DNA of 40,831 bases from Prevotellaceae bacterium (GTDB taxonomy: Bacteria; Bacteroidota; Bacteroidia; Bacteroidales; Bacteroidaceae), in contig JAJPYT010000156.1 in NCBI GenBank assembly GCA_021204845.1, forward strand, positions 1-40,831, given 5' to 3'. The notes under the pieces were generated by a model. That model saw nothing but the letters and a program-made list of their open reading frames with translations. It did not search any database and was not told where the DNA came from. Of the stretch, positions 28,446 through 38,420 are shown one piece after another. The stretch's first letter is position 1; the number at the start of each line of letters is the position of its first letter. A program made the position numbers and the translations under genes.

Positions 28446-28467
28446 AAGTTGAGCTTAAGGTCAACTT
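28446..28467. promoter_or_regulatory. 22-bp near-perfect palindrome AAGTTGAGCTTAAGGTCAACTT upstream of clpC
   Basis: 10 of 11 symmetric positions pair (one G/G mismatch); no T-tract; 74 bp before clpC ATG. Confidence 0.6.
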
Positions 28468-28540
28468 CATCTTTCGCCCGTGGTCAGGCATTGGCACGCA
28501 TTTTGTAGAACGGAACAGTAGAACAATCTATACGAGCGAT

Positions 28541-31051
28541 ATGCAGTTAAACATAAGACTATCACCAGAAGTGAATAAAATGCTGCTTTTCAGCGGCGAG
28601 GAAGCCTTACGGCTGTATAACGACAAGATAACACCAACCCATCTGATGTTGGGAATCCTGAAGTTGGGAGATAATGCCGCCACTGATATATTGCGCAAGC
28701 TGAACGCAGATTTGGCAAGTTTGAAGGCTGAACTGGAGCGTAAAGCCCGTAACGAGGTGGCTGCCAGACTGATGCAGTTGGAAGAGCTCTCGCCAAACAT
28801 GGCGGCTGGAAGAGTGATAAAGCAAAGCGTGGCAGAGTCGCGGCAGAGGGGCTGTGCCACAGTTAATGTGGAACATGTGCTTCTGGCAATGCTCAGGGAA
28901 CACGGTTGTGACGTGGCTATAGCTCTTGGAGAACAGAATATCTACTACAACGACGTGGCTGCCTTAGTGAGGACTAACTCGAATGTGACAAATGGCTTTG
29001 GTCTTACCGAAAGGGAAGACGACTCTGACGATGACGAGCCTTCTGACATGGGAGAAAGCGGAGTGAGAATTACGAAGGAGCGGAACAAGGAAACAAAGAC
29101 ACCCGTTCTGGACAACTTTGGCACCGACCTCACGAAAGCCGCCTCTGACGGGCTGCTTGACCCCGTGGTGGGGAGGAAGAAGGAGATAGAGCGCGTGGCG
29201 CAGATACTGGTGCGCAGGAAAAAGAACAATCCTATACTGATAGGCGAGCCTGGCGTTGGAAAGAGCGCAATAGTAGAGGGATTGGCGCTGCGTATAGTGC
29301 AACACAAGATAGCCCGCATTCTGTGGAACAAGCGGGTGATAGTGCTTGATATGGGTTCTGTGGTGGCAGGTACGAAATATCGCGGACAGTTTGAGGAACG
29401 TATGCGCGCCATCGAGGAAGAGTTGCGCAAAAACCCCGACGTGATCATCTTCATAGACGAGATACACACGCTCATAGGCGCTGGCTCGTCGCCTGGCTCC
29501 ATGGATGCCGCCAACCTGCTGAAGCCCGCTCTTGCCAGAGGGGAGATACAGTGCATAGGAGCAACGACCCTAAGCGAATACCGCAAGAGCATAGAGAAGG
29601 ATGGAGCCTTGGAGCGGCGTTTCCAGAAAGTGCTGGTAAGTCCCACGAGTCCCGAAGAGACGTTAGACATACTGCGAAATCTGAAGCCGCGCTACGAGGA
29701 GCATCACAATGTGCACTATACCGACGAGGCGCTGAAAGCCTGTGTGAGCTTGACGGAGCGTTACGTGAGCGACCGCAGTTTTCCCGACAAGGCAATAGAT
29801 GCCATGGACGAGGCTGGTTCCAGTGCCCATCTGATGGATATCCCCGTCTCTCCAGCTCTGGAGCACATGGAGAGCGAGGTGAAACGGCTTACCGAACTGA
29901 AGAACGAAGCCATTAAAACCCAGCGCTACGAGGAGGCAGCCGACTACCGCGACCAGCTGAAAACGGCGGAGAGGGCTCTCGATTATCAGAAACGCGTGTG
30001 GGAAAACCAGTTGAAGGAGAATCCCCAGACAGTGGATGCGGCACAAGTGGCAGCGGTTGTCTCGCGCATGACGGGCATACCAGTGCAGCGACTTGGCGAG
30101 GAGGAGCACCAGCGCCTGCGCCAGATGGGCGACAGACTGAAAAAGAAAGTCATAGGTCAGGATGCTGCCATAGACTCCCTGGTGCGTGCCATACAGCGTA
30201 ACCGTGTAGGGCTTAAAGACCCCAACCGACCCATTGGAGCCTTCATGCTCATTGGACCCACAGGCGTGGGTAAGACTTATCTTGCGGAGATGTTGGCTGA
30301 GGAGATGTTCGGCACAAGGGACGCTCTCATTCGCATAGACATGAGTGAATATATGGAAAAGCACACCGTCTCGCGCATGATTGGCTCGCCTCCTGGTTAC
30401 GTGGGTTACGACGAAGGCGGACAGCTTACCGAAAAAGTGCGCCGCAACCCATACTCAATCGTACTTTTTGACGAGATAGAGAAAGCGCATCACGATGTGT
30501 TCAACCTGCTCCTGCAGGTAATGGACGAGGGGAGGCTGACTGACGGCAACGGTGCCACGATTGATTTCCGCAACACCATAATAATGATGACCAGCAACAG
30601 CGGCACTCGCCAACTCAAGGACTTTGGTAACGGGGTGGGGTTTGCCGCGGCTCGCACTGATGCAGCCACGGACCGCCAGCTGGCACGCTCCATTGTGGAG
30701 AAGAGCCTGAGAAAGCAGTTTGCGCCAGAATTTCTGAACAGACTCACCGACATTATATATTTCGACCAGTTGTCACCCGAGTCTATTCTTAGAATAGTGG
30801 ACATAGAGCTCGCTCCCCTAATGCGACGTGTCGTGGATATGGGTTATGAACTGGAGGTATCGGATGCGGCAAAAGCCTTGCTCTCACGCAAGGGCTATGA
30901 CGTGCAGTATGGGGCACGCCCACTGAAACGTGCAATCCAGACCCTTCTGGAGGACCCGCTTTGTCAGTTGCTGCTGGACGGGGTGGAGGAGGGCTCAGCC
31001 CTGTTGGCTGAAGTCAATGAAGAAGAGATAGTAATAAGTAAAAAGCAATAA
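28541..31051 (+). CDS. clpC: ClpC-type Clp AAA+ unfoldase
   Basis: two Walker A motifs GEPGVGKSAIVEG and GPTGVGKTYLAEML; N-domain; UVR-like coiled region; EFLNRLTDIIYF. Confidence 0.94.
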   Translation: MQLNIRLSPEVNKMLLFSGEEALRLYNDKITPTHLMLGILKLGDNAATDILRKLNADLASLKAELERKARNEVAARLMQLEELSPNMAAGRVIKQSVAESRQRGCATVNVEHVLLAMLREHGCDVAIALGEQNIYYNDVAALVRTNSNVTNGFGLTEREDDSDDDEPSDMGESGVRITKERNKETKTPVLDNFGTDLTKAASDGLLDPVVGRKKEIERVAQILVRRKKNNPILIGEPGVGKSAIVEGLALRIVQHKIARILWNKRVIVLDMGSVVAGTKYRGQFEERMRAIEEELRKNPDVIIFIDEIHTLIGAGSSPGSMDAANLLKPALARGEIQCIGATTLSEYRKSIEKDGALERRFQKVLVSPTSPEETLDILRNLKPRYEEHHNVHYTDEALKACVSLTERYVSDRSFPDKAIDAMDEAGSSAHLMDIPVSPALEHMESEVKRLTELKNEAIKTQRYEEAADYRDQLKTAERALDYQKRVWENQLKENPQTVDAAQVAAVVSRMTGIPVQRLGEEEHQRLRQMGDRLKKKVIGQDAAIDSLVRAIQRNRVGLKDPNRPIGAFMLIGPTGVGKTYLAEMLAEEMFGTRDALIRIDMSEYMEKHTVSRMIGSPPGYVGYDEGGQLTEKVRRNPYSIVLFDEIEKAHHDVFNLLLQVMDEGRLTDGNGATIDFRNTIIMMTSNSGTRQLKDFGNGVGFAAARTDAATDRQLARSIVEKSLRKQFAPEFLNRLTDIIYFDQLSPESILRIVDIELAPLMRRVVDMGYELEVSDAAKALLSRKGYDVQYGARPLKRAIQTLLEDPLCQLLLDGVEEGSALLAEVNEEEIVISKKQ

Positions 31052-31054
31052 GAT

Positions 31055-33109
31055 ATGCAAACAGGTAACATCGGGGTTACAACTGAGAATATATTCCCCG
31101 TTATCAAAAAGTTTCTCTACAGCGACCACGAGATTTTCTTGCGTGAGATAGTGAGCAACGCTTGCGATGCCACCCAAAAGCTGAAGACTTTGGCTGGCAA
31201 GGGTGACTTCCAAGGCGAGTTGGGCGACCTGAGCGTGAGGATTAGTTTCGACAAGGAAGCTTCAACCATCACGGTGAGCGACAGAGGCATAGGCATGACG
31301 GCGGAGGAAATCGACAAATATATAAATCAGATAGCCTTCTCTGGAGCCAACGATTTCCTTGACAAATATAAGGATGATGCCAATGCCATTATCGGTCACT
31401 TCGGCTTGGGTTTCTACAGTTCCTTCATGGTAAGCAAAAAGGTGGAAATAATAACTAAAAGCTACACCGATGCCCCTGCACAGAAATGGACCTGCGACGG
31501 TAGCCCGGCTTTCACGCTTGAGGAGTGCGACAAGGCAGACCGCGGGACAGATATCGTGATGTATATCGATGATGACTGCAAAGAGGAATTTGTTGACAAA
31601 AACAAGCTCGCTGACTTGCTGAAGAAGTATTGCAAGTTCCTGCCCATACCAATAGTATTTGGCAAAAAGACTGAGTGGAAAGATGGAAAGCAGGTTGACA
31701 CCGAGGAAGATAATGTGATAAATAACACTGAGCCTATCTGGAACAAGAAACCTGCCGACTTGAAGGACGAGGACTACCAGAAGTTCTACCGTGAGCTTTA
31801 CCCCGTGAGCGACGAGCCTCTGTTCTGGATTCACCTCAATGTCGACTATCCTTTCAACCTCACGGGCATACTATACTTCCCCAAGATAAAGAACCCACTC
31901 GACTTGCAGCGCAACAAAATACAGCTGTTCTGCAATCAAGTTTTCGTGACAGACAATGTAGAGGGCATAGTGCCGGAGTTCCTGATGTTGCTCCATGGCG
32001 TGATAGACTCGCCAGATATACCGCTGAACGTTAGCCGTAGCTTCCTGCAGAGCGACCAGAACGTGAAGAAGATAAGCAACTACATAACAAAAAAGGTCAG
32101 CGACCGTTTGCAGCAAATCTTCAAGAACGACAGACCCGACTTTGAGAAAAAGTGGGATGACATTAAGATATTCATCCACTACGGTATGCTTAGCCAAGAC
32201 GATTTCTATGACAAGGCTATGAATTTCTTCCTTCTGAAAGATGTTGACGGTAAATACTATACACAGGAGGAATACCAGACTCTCATAAAGGACAATCAGA
32301 CCAACAAGGAAGGGCAACTCGTTTATCTCTATGCCCAAGACCCGCAGCGGCAGTACACTTACATTCAGGCTGCCAAGGACAAGGGCTACAATGTGCTGCT
32401 GATGGACGGCCAGTTGGACACTCCGCTCATAGCAATGCTTGAGAGGAAGCTGGAAAAGACCACATTCTCACGCGTGGACGGTGATGTGCTTGAACGCCTT
32501 ATAGAGAAAGAAGACACGAAGCGTGAGGAGTTGCAGTACGAGCGTGCGAGCAAGCTCTCCTCCATCTTTAACAGCCAAATGCCTCGCACGGACAAACTCG
32601 ATTTTCATGTTGAGGCTAAGGCGTTGGGGCAGGATGCCTTGCCCGTGATGCTTACCCAGAGCGAGTATCTTAGGCGAATGAAAGATATGTCGCGCATACA
32701 AGCTGGGATGAGTTTCTACGGTGACATGCCCGATATGTACACGTTGGTTCTGAACACAGACTCGCCGCTCATTCAGTCGGTACTTGAAGACAGCGAGCAG
32801 AAGACTGAAGAGGCACTGCGCCCCATTGAGGCGGAGATAAAGGGTCTGACAGCCCGACAGGCAGTGATGCGGCAGGAGCAGGATAAGAAGAAAGCCGATG
32901 AGGTGACAGAAGACGAGCGGAAAGAACTCAATAAATGTGGTGATGATATCCGTGCCCAGGAGAAGAAGAAGACTGACATTCTGGCGGAATACGGCAAAGG
33001 CAGCGACAAGGTTAACCAGCTAATTGACCTTGCTCTCCTGCAAAACGGTTTGCTTCAGGGCGAGGCTCTTAGCCGTTTCGTAAGGCGTTCTGTAGACTTT
33101 ATAAAGTAA
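31055..33109 (+). CDS. htpG: Molecular chaperone HtpG (Hsp90)
   Basis: FLREIVSNACDATQKLK, DRGIGMTAEEID, GHFGLGFYSSFMV. Confidence 0.97.
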   Translation: MQTGNIGVTTENIFPVIKKFLYSDHEIFLREIVSNACDATQKLKTLAGKGDFQGELGDLSVRISFDKEASTITVSDRGIGMTAEEIDKYINQIAFSGANDFLDKYKDDANAIIGHFGLGFYSSFMVSKKVEIITKSYTDAPAQKWTCDGSPAFTLEECDKADRGTDIVMYIDDDCKEEFVDKNKLADLLKKYCKFLPIPIVFGKKTEWKDGKQVDTEEDNVINNTEPIWNKKPADLKDEDYQKFYRELYPVSDEPLFWIHLNVDYPFNLTGILYFPKIKNPLDLQRNKIQLFCNQVFVTDNVEGIVPEFLMLLHGVIDSPDIPLNVSRSFLQSDQNVKKISNYITKKVSDRLQQIFKNDRPDFEKKWDDIKIFIHYGMLSQDDFYDKAMNFFLLKDVDGKYYTQEEYQTLIKDNQTNKEGQLVYLYAQDPQRQYTYIQAAKDKGYNVLLMDGQLDTPLIAMLERKLEKTTFSRVDGDVLERLIEKEDTKREELQYERASKLSSIFNSQMPRTDKLDFHVEAKALGQDALPVMLTQSEYLRRMKDMSRIQAGMSFYGDMPDMYTLVLNTDSPLIQSVLEDSEQKTEEALRPIEAEIKGLTARQAVMRQEQDKKKADEVTEDERKELNKCGDDIRAQEKKKTDILAEYGKGSDKVNQLIDLALLQNGLLQGEALSRFVRRSVDFIK

Positions 33110-33136
33110 GATAGCGGTCCAACATACTCTAAGGAA

Positions 33137-33186
33137 TAAAAGAGTGCCGATGGTAACAATGTATATTTGCCATCAGCGCTCTTTGT
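33137..33186 (+). terminator. Probable terminator of clpC-htpG
   Basis: AAAAGAGTGCCGATGG...CCATCAGCGCTCTTTG stem-loop after htpG stop. Confidence 0.75.
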
Positions 33187-33273
33187 TTATTGGTTAGTGC
33201 TCTTCATCGTTTCTCTTTAAAGTTCCAGTATTTTTATGACGTCATTCTGAAAATTTCACTGGAAACGAGGCTA

Positions 33274-33289
33274 AATTTCTATAGAAATT
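33274..33289. repeat. 16-bp perfect palindrome AATTTCTATAGAAATT
   Basis: read directly. Confidence 0.85.
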
Positions 33290-33312
33290 ATGATCATTCA
33301 TATTGGTAACAA

Positions 33313-33354
33313 AAAAGCCTCCCGCCATGTGATACACTTAGGCAGGAGGCTTTT
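33313..33354. terminator. Bidirectional terminator AAAAGCCTCCcGCC...GGCaGGAGGCTTTT
   Basis: 10-bp perfect stem plus 3 bp after one mismatch; A/T tracts both sides; precedes convergent GH127 gene end. Confidence 0.9.
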
Positions 33355-33369
33355 GTTATCAGGGGAGAC

Positions 33370-35787
33370 TTACTCTATCTCCCATTCGAAGATGCCAGCA
33401 GAGTTGTCTTCAGGCAAATCCACCTCCATGCGCACGGAACTGGTTTCAACTTGCTGGAAGTGAACCGTATTTGCTCCGTCACGGCGGGTAGTGTAATCGT
33501 CTATGGCCTGTACAGGCTGCCACTGTCCGTCTGAGGCGAGATAGAGTATGCGCCATGCACGTGGCACACGGCATCCGCCCCATGGACTGTCGTCAAACCA
33601 ATAAACGGTGGAGCTGGAGAGAGACGTGCTCTGTGGCAAGTCATATTGCAACCATTCGGTTGTGGCTTGCTTGGGCCACCAGTGGTAGTAGGGAATGCTG
33701 CGGTCTTCGGCGTTTTTGGGCACGAGGCGGTCGTTAAGGGCGCTTAGCGACGGGGTGACCGTGCTGGCGGAGAGGCTGCTCATGCTGGCAAGTGAGGGTG
33801 GCAGGGCAGGAGAGGTGGCGCGAAGTTGTTGCGGCAACCAAACCATCATGCGCCCTGGACCACGGTGATTCCATGCGTAATATGGTATGAGCGTGAGCTT
33901 TTCGGCCTGTGTGGTGAGAGAACCCGTCTCGTCGAAGTTAAGCAGTTGAGCGTCTGTTGTCAAATCAGTGATGGGGTAGTCCGCGCCTTTTTCGGTGTGG
34001 AGCGAGGCTGCTTGCACTGCGAACTGCGGCTTTTGGTTGAGCAACATGCCTCCAAGGTCGAAGTCGTTGTCAGGAAATTCCGCGCAATAAACTATGGGAC
34101 CACGTTCCACAGAGACACGTCCTTGGTCGGCATCAACTTGCTCTAAGGCTGTGACTATACGGGGTTCCATATCGAAATGCACTTCCACTTTGTCGCCTTT
34201 CTTCCACTTGCGGTCTATGCCGAAGTAGCCGTTTTCCAGCTCTCCGCTAACTTCCTCACCATTCACGCGGATGCTGTAGCCGAGTTGTTTATTGTCAGAG
34301 TAGCTGTAAAGGTCGCTCGGCACCACTTGCCCGCGCACCCAGCCTGGTATGCGTATGCGCAGGCGGAATTGCCCGGCATTGTTCTGGTTAATGGTGATAT
34401 TGATGTCTCCCTCCCAAGGATAGTTGGTTTCCTGGGTGAGAGTAACCTTTTTGCCGCCCAGTTTTATCTCTGCCGTGTTGCCGCCGAAGAGGTTTACATA
34501 GAGGTCACGGTCTTTTGTCTGATAGAAATAACCTGGCACGGACGGGATGAAACGGCAGATATTGCTGGGGCAGCAAGCGCAGCCGAACCATGCCTGGCGC
34601 TGGTGCTGACCCATGGATTCCAGTGGGTTAGGGTAGAAGAAGCCACCGCCGTCGAGGGAGACTCCGCTGATAACACCGTTGTAGAGCGAGCGCTCCAGCA
34701 CATCGTAATATTTGCTCTCGCCGTGGAGGAGGAAGAGGCGATAATTCACGTAGACATTGCCAATTGCGGCGCAAGTCTCGCAGTAAGCCGACATGTTGGG
34801 CAGTTCATAGTTCTTGCCAAAAGCCTCACCGTTGCTCGTGGCACCTATGCCGCCAGTTATGTATAGTTTCTTGCTGACTATGTTGTCCCAGATGCGGTCT
34901 ATCGCCTTTATATAGTCGCTGTCTCCCGTAAGAGCCGCCACATCTGCCATTCCGCTGTACATGTATGCTGCGCGGACAGCGTGGCCCACAGCCTCGTCCT
35001 GCTCAATCACTGGCTTGTGAGCCTGGCTATATTCGTCTTTTCTTGAGGTTTTGCCTCTCATGTCGAGGAAGAACTTTGCCTCGTCGAGATACTTCTTGTC
35101 GCCCGTCACAACGTAGAGTTTAGCCAATGCCATCTCTGCAATCTGGTGCCCAGGCACTCTCACGAGTTGCCCTTCACCTGGACCAATCTCACGGCACACG
35201 CAGTCGGCGTAGCGTATGGCTATGTCGAGGAAGGTACGTTTGCCCGTTGCCTGATAGTGGGCAATGGCGCCCTCCACCATGTGACCCAGGTCGTAGAACT
35301 CATGGCTGAGGTCTTCCACTTTTTCCCAGCGCTTGCGCCCCGCCCATTCATGCGGGTGTTTCGGGTTCATGGTGCGGGCGGTATAGAGGTAGCCGTCTGG
35401 CTCCTGCGCGCTTGCCACTATTTGCAGCACCGAGTCGATATAGGCTTCCAACTGCTTGTCGGGATAGGTCTGGAGCAGGTAGCTTGCGCCCTCTATGGTT
35501 TTATAAACATCTGTGTCGTCGAAGGAATATCCTTTCACCTTCACGTTCGAGGTGTCCTCGCCCTTCAGCTGGCGCGCGGCAATCTCGAAGTTTTTGTATC
35601 GTCCTTCACTCTCGCATTTGCTGAATGCCAGCGGTATGGTCACCTCGCGGCTTGCCTGGAGGCGCTGTCCCCAGAAGGTTTCCTGTCCTATGCTCACGCT
35701 GGTGAAAGGCACGGGGTCGATTGGGTAGTTTTGAGCCATGGCTGTGGCACCGCACAGAATGGCTGTAATGGTAAGAAGTCTTTTCAT
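33370..35787 (-). CDS. Glycoside hydrolase family 127 (beta-L-arabinofuranosidase-like), secreted
   Basis: MKRLLTITAILCGATAMAQ signal; VPFTSVSIGQETFWGQRLQASREVTIP; GHMVEGAIAHYQATGKR; ACCPSNICRFIPSVPGYFYQ. Confidence 0.92.
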   Translation of the reverse strand: MKRLLTITAILCGATAMAQNYPIDPVPFTSVSIGQETFWGQRLQASREVTIPLAFSKCESEGRYKNFEIAARQLKGEDTSNVKVKGYSFDDTDVYKTIEGASYLLQTYPDKQLEAYIDSVLQIVASAQEPDGYLYTARTMNPKHPHEWAGRKRWEKVEDLSHEFYDLGHMVEGAIAHYQATGKRTFLDIAIRYADCVCREIGPGEGQLVRVPGHQIAEMALAKLYVVTGDKKYLDEAKFFLDMRGKTSRKDEYSQAHKPVIEQDEAVGHAVRAAYMYSGMADVAALTGDSDYIKAIDRIWDNIVSKKLYITGGIGATSNGEAFGKNYELPNMSAYCETCAAIGNVYVNYRLFLLHGESKYYDVLERSLYNGVISGVSLDGGGFFYPNPLESMGQHQRQAWFGCACCPSNICRFIPSVPGYFYQTKDRDLYVNLFGGNTAEIKLGGKKVTLTQETNYPWEGDINITINQNNAGQFRLRIRIPGWVRGQVVPSDLYSYSDNKQLGYSIRVNGEEVSGELENGYFGIDRKWKKGDKVEVHFDMEPRIVTALEQVDADQGRVSVERGPIVYCAEFPDNDFDLGGMLLNQKPQFAVQAASLHTEKGADYPITDLTTDAQLLNFDETGSLTTQAEKLTLIPYYAWNHRGPGRMMVWLPQQLRATSPALPPSLASMSSLSASTVTPSLSALNDRLVPKNAEDRSIPYYHWWPKQATTEWLQYDLPQSTSLSSSTVYWFDDSPWGGCRVPRAWRILYLASDGQWQPVQAIDDYTTRRDGANTVHFQQVETSSVRMEVDLPEDNSAGIFEWEIE

Positions 35788-35830
35788 GGTCAAAAGAGTA
35801 TATAACTAAAGTTTATTTTTTATTCTGATG

Positions 35831-37531
35831 TTAATTATCGTAGAGCTTGCGGTATCTGGCTTTCTTGGGCTCTTCTATGCCGAGGCGTTTGCACTTGTTT
35901 GTCTCGTATTCCGAGTAGCTTCCCTCGAAGAAGAACACCCGTCCGTCGCCCTCGTAGGCAAGGATATGGGTGCAGATGCGGTCGAGAAACCAGCGGTCGT
36001 GGCTTATAACCACGGCACAGCCGGCAAAGGCTTCCAGACCCTCCTCAAGGGCTCGCAGCGTGTTAACGTCTATGTCGTTTGTGGGCTCGTCCAAGAGAAG
36101 CACGTTGCCTTCCTGCTTCAGTGCCATAGCCAAATGCAGTCTGTTGCGCTCTCCGCCAGACAGCACGCCGCACTTCTTCTCCTGGTCAGCCCCCGAGAAG
36201 TTGAAGCGGCTCAGGTAGGCACGCGCGTTGATGTCCCGTCCGCCCATTCTTATGAACTCATTGCCCTGGCTTATCACTTGATAGACAGTTTCTTCAGCTT
36301 TTATGTCGGAGTGGCTTTGGTCCACGTATGCCAGTTTCACCGTTTCGCCCACCTCAAAGGTGCCTGCGTCTGCCTTCTCCAAGCCCATTATCATGCGAAA
36401 GAGCGTGGTTTTTCCAGCGCCGTTTGGTCCGATGACGCCTACTATTCCGTTAGGCGGCAGCGTGAAGTCAAGACCGTCTATCAGCTTTTTCTCTCCGTAT
36501 GCCTTGCACACGCCGTGCGCCTCTATCACTTTGTTGCCCAGTCGTGGGCCGTTGGGTATGAATATCTCCAACCTTTCCTCTCTCACCTTCTGCTCCTCGT
36601 TCAGCATTTTGTCGTAAGAGTTTAGGCGTGCCTTTCCCTTTGCCTGTCGGGCTTTTGGTGCCATGCGCACCCATTCGAGCTCACGCTCTAAGGTCTTCCG
36701 CCGTTTCGATGCCACTTTCTCCTCCATTGCCATTCGCTTGGTTTTCTGCTCAAGCCAGCCGCTGTAGTTTCCTTTCCAGGGTATGCCCTCACCGCGGTCG
36801 AGCTCCAGAATCCAGCCAGCCACGTCGTCGAGAAAATAGCGGTCGTGCGTCACGCAGATTACGGTGCCTTCATATTGTTGCAGATGCTGCTCCAGCCAGT
36901 CTATCGACTCCGCGTCCAAGTGGTTGGTGGGTTCGTCCAAGAGAAGCACATCAGGCTTTTGCAGCAGCAGACGGCACAGCGCCACGCGCCTGCGCTCACC
37001 GCCAGAGAGCGTGTCGCACCGTTGTTCGGCTGGAGGGCAACGCAGGGCATCCATGGCTCGCTCCAGTCGGCTTTCCAGATTCCATGCGTCCGTGCTGTCT
37101 ATTATGTCCTGCAACTCTGCCTGGCGTGCGAAGAGCTGGTTCATCTTTTCCTCGTCCTCGTAATACTCCGGCAGGGCGAACTTGTTGTTTATCTCCTCAT
37201 ATTCAGCGAGGGCGCTGACGGTTGCTTGCACTCCCTCCTTCACCACTTCCATCACGGTTTTCGTGTCGTCTACTTGCGGGTCTTGTGGCAGATAGCCCAC
37301 GCTGTAGCCTGGCGAGAATATCACCTTTCCCTGATATTGCTGCTCTATTCCGGCTATTATCTTCATTAGCGTGCTCTTGCCCGCTCCGTTCAGTCCTATT
37401 ATGCCTATCTTGGCTCCGTAGAAGAAGGAGAGATATATGTTCTTAAGTATCTGTTTCTGATTCTGTTGAATGGTTTTGCTCACGCCAACCATCGAGAAAA
37501 TAATCTTCTTGTCGTCTGTAGTTGTAGCCAT
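35831..37531 (-). CDS. ettA: Energy-dependent translational throttle protein EttA (ABC-F)
   Basis: two Walker A GLNGAGKST/GPNGAGKTT, two LSGGE signatures, ARQAKGKARLNSYDKML linker. Confidence 0.95.
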   Translation of the reverse strand: MATTTDDKKIIFSMVGVSKTIQQNQKQILKNIYLSFFYGAKIGIIGLNGAGKSTLMKIIAGIEQQYQGKVIFSPGYSVGYLPQDPQVDDTKTVMEVVKEGVQATVSALAEYEEINNKFALPEYYEDEEKMNQLFARQAELQDIIDSTDAWNLESRLERAMDALRCPPAEQRCDTLSGGERRRVALCRLLLQKPDVLLLDEPTNHLDAESIDWLEQHLQQYEGTVICVTHDRYFLDDVAGWILELDRGEGIPWKGNYSGWLEQKTKRMAMEEKVASKRRKTLERELEWVRMAPKARQAKGKARLNSYDKMLNEEQKVREERLEIFIPNGPRLGNKVIEAHGVCKAYGEKKLIDGLDFTLPPNGIVGVIGPNGAGKTTLFRMIMGLEKADAGTFEVGETVKLAYVDQSHSDIKAEETVYQVISQGNEFIRMGGRDINARAYLSRFNFSGADQEKKCGVLSGGERNRLHLAMALKQEGNVLLLDEPTNDIDVNTLRALEEGLEAFAGCAVVISHDRWFLDRICTHILAYEGDGRVFFFEGSYSEYETNKCKRLGIEEPKKARYRKLYDN

Positions 37532-37544
37532 AGGGTGTGAGGGG

Positions 37545-38420
37545 TTATATTATTATTGTGAGTGACAGAGTGACGGCGAACACCAGTATGGAAAGCCCCG
37601 TGGCACCGAGCACACGGTTAAGTTCTGGACCCGCGTTTATCACTTTCATCTGGTAGCAGTTGCGCAGGTGCAGCAAAAGGTAAATGGCGAGCAGTAACAG
37701 CTGAACTCTCTTGCCGCAGGGCAGCAGCACCCAAAGAGACAGCGCCAGCGCCAACACGCCCACCAAGAGATAGAGCCAGAGGGTTAGTCTGCCGCCTAAA
37801 GCCACTGCCAGGGTACGCTTCCCGTTAGCCGCGTCCTGGTTTATGTCACGGTAATTGTTCACTATCAGCAGAGCGTCCGTCGCCAGCCCCATTGCCAGGG
37901 AGTAGAGTAGAACGCCTAAGGTGACAGTGGAGGCTTGAATATAATAGGTGGCGCAGACGGGAACAATGCCGAAAAACACCAGCACGAGCAGGTCGCCCAG
38001 CCCCAGTTCCGAGAGGACGGTGGAGTAGAGGTAACAGAAGACCACGCAGAGCAAGCCTATGCCTATCATCCACCATCCGCCCCAGATTACGAGCGGCAGA
38101 CCCGCGAGGCAAGAGAGAATGGTGAAAATCAGTATCCCTATGCGCATGGCACGTGGTGTTATCCAGCCTTGCGCGCAGGCTCTCTTCGGTCCTATGCGGT
38201 CTTGCTGGTCGCGTTTGTTGGTGAAGTCCACATAGTCGTTCACCAGATTGGCGGTTACCTGCATGAGCAGGGCAAAGAGCAGACACAGCACTGTGGGCTG
38301 CCACAGGAAGTGGTGGTCGGCGTATGCCGCGCTGGTTCCTACAAGCACGGGAGCCACTGCCCCGGAAAGAGTTTTGGGGCGAGCGGCGAGCATCCATGCC
38401 CATGGACCGTTAGTCTTCAT
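37545..38420 (-). CDS. menA: 1,4-dihydroxy-2-naphthoate polyprenyltransferase
   Basis: AARPKTLSGAVAPVLVGTSAAY, NDYVDFTNKRDQQDRIGPKRA prenyltransferase D-rich motif, multiple TMs. Confidence 0.92.
   Translation of the reverse strand: MKTNGPWAWMLAARPKTLSGAVAPVLVGTSAAYADHHFLWQPTVLCLLFALLMQVTANLVNDYVDFTNKRDQQDRIGPKRACAQGWITPRAMRIGILIFTILSCLAGLPLVIWGGWWMIGIGLLCVVFCYLYSTVLSELGLGDLLVLVFFGIVPVCATYYIQASTVTLGVLLYSLAMGLATDALLIVNNYRDINQDAANGKRTLAVALGGRLTLWLYLLVGVLALALSLWVLLPCGKRVQLLLLAIYLLLHLRNCYQMKVINAGPELNRVLGATGLSILVFAVTLSLTIII

Noticed and set aside
34177-34866. 229-aa plus-strand ORF antisense to GH127
   Set aside because: Antisense shadow of a well-supported coding region.
33370-35787. Polysaccharide utilisation locus around GH127
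   Set aside because: No SusC/SusD, sensor or other CAZyme adjacent; the neighbours are htpG and ettA.
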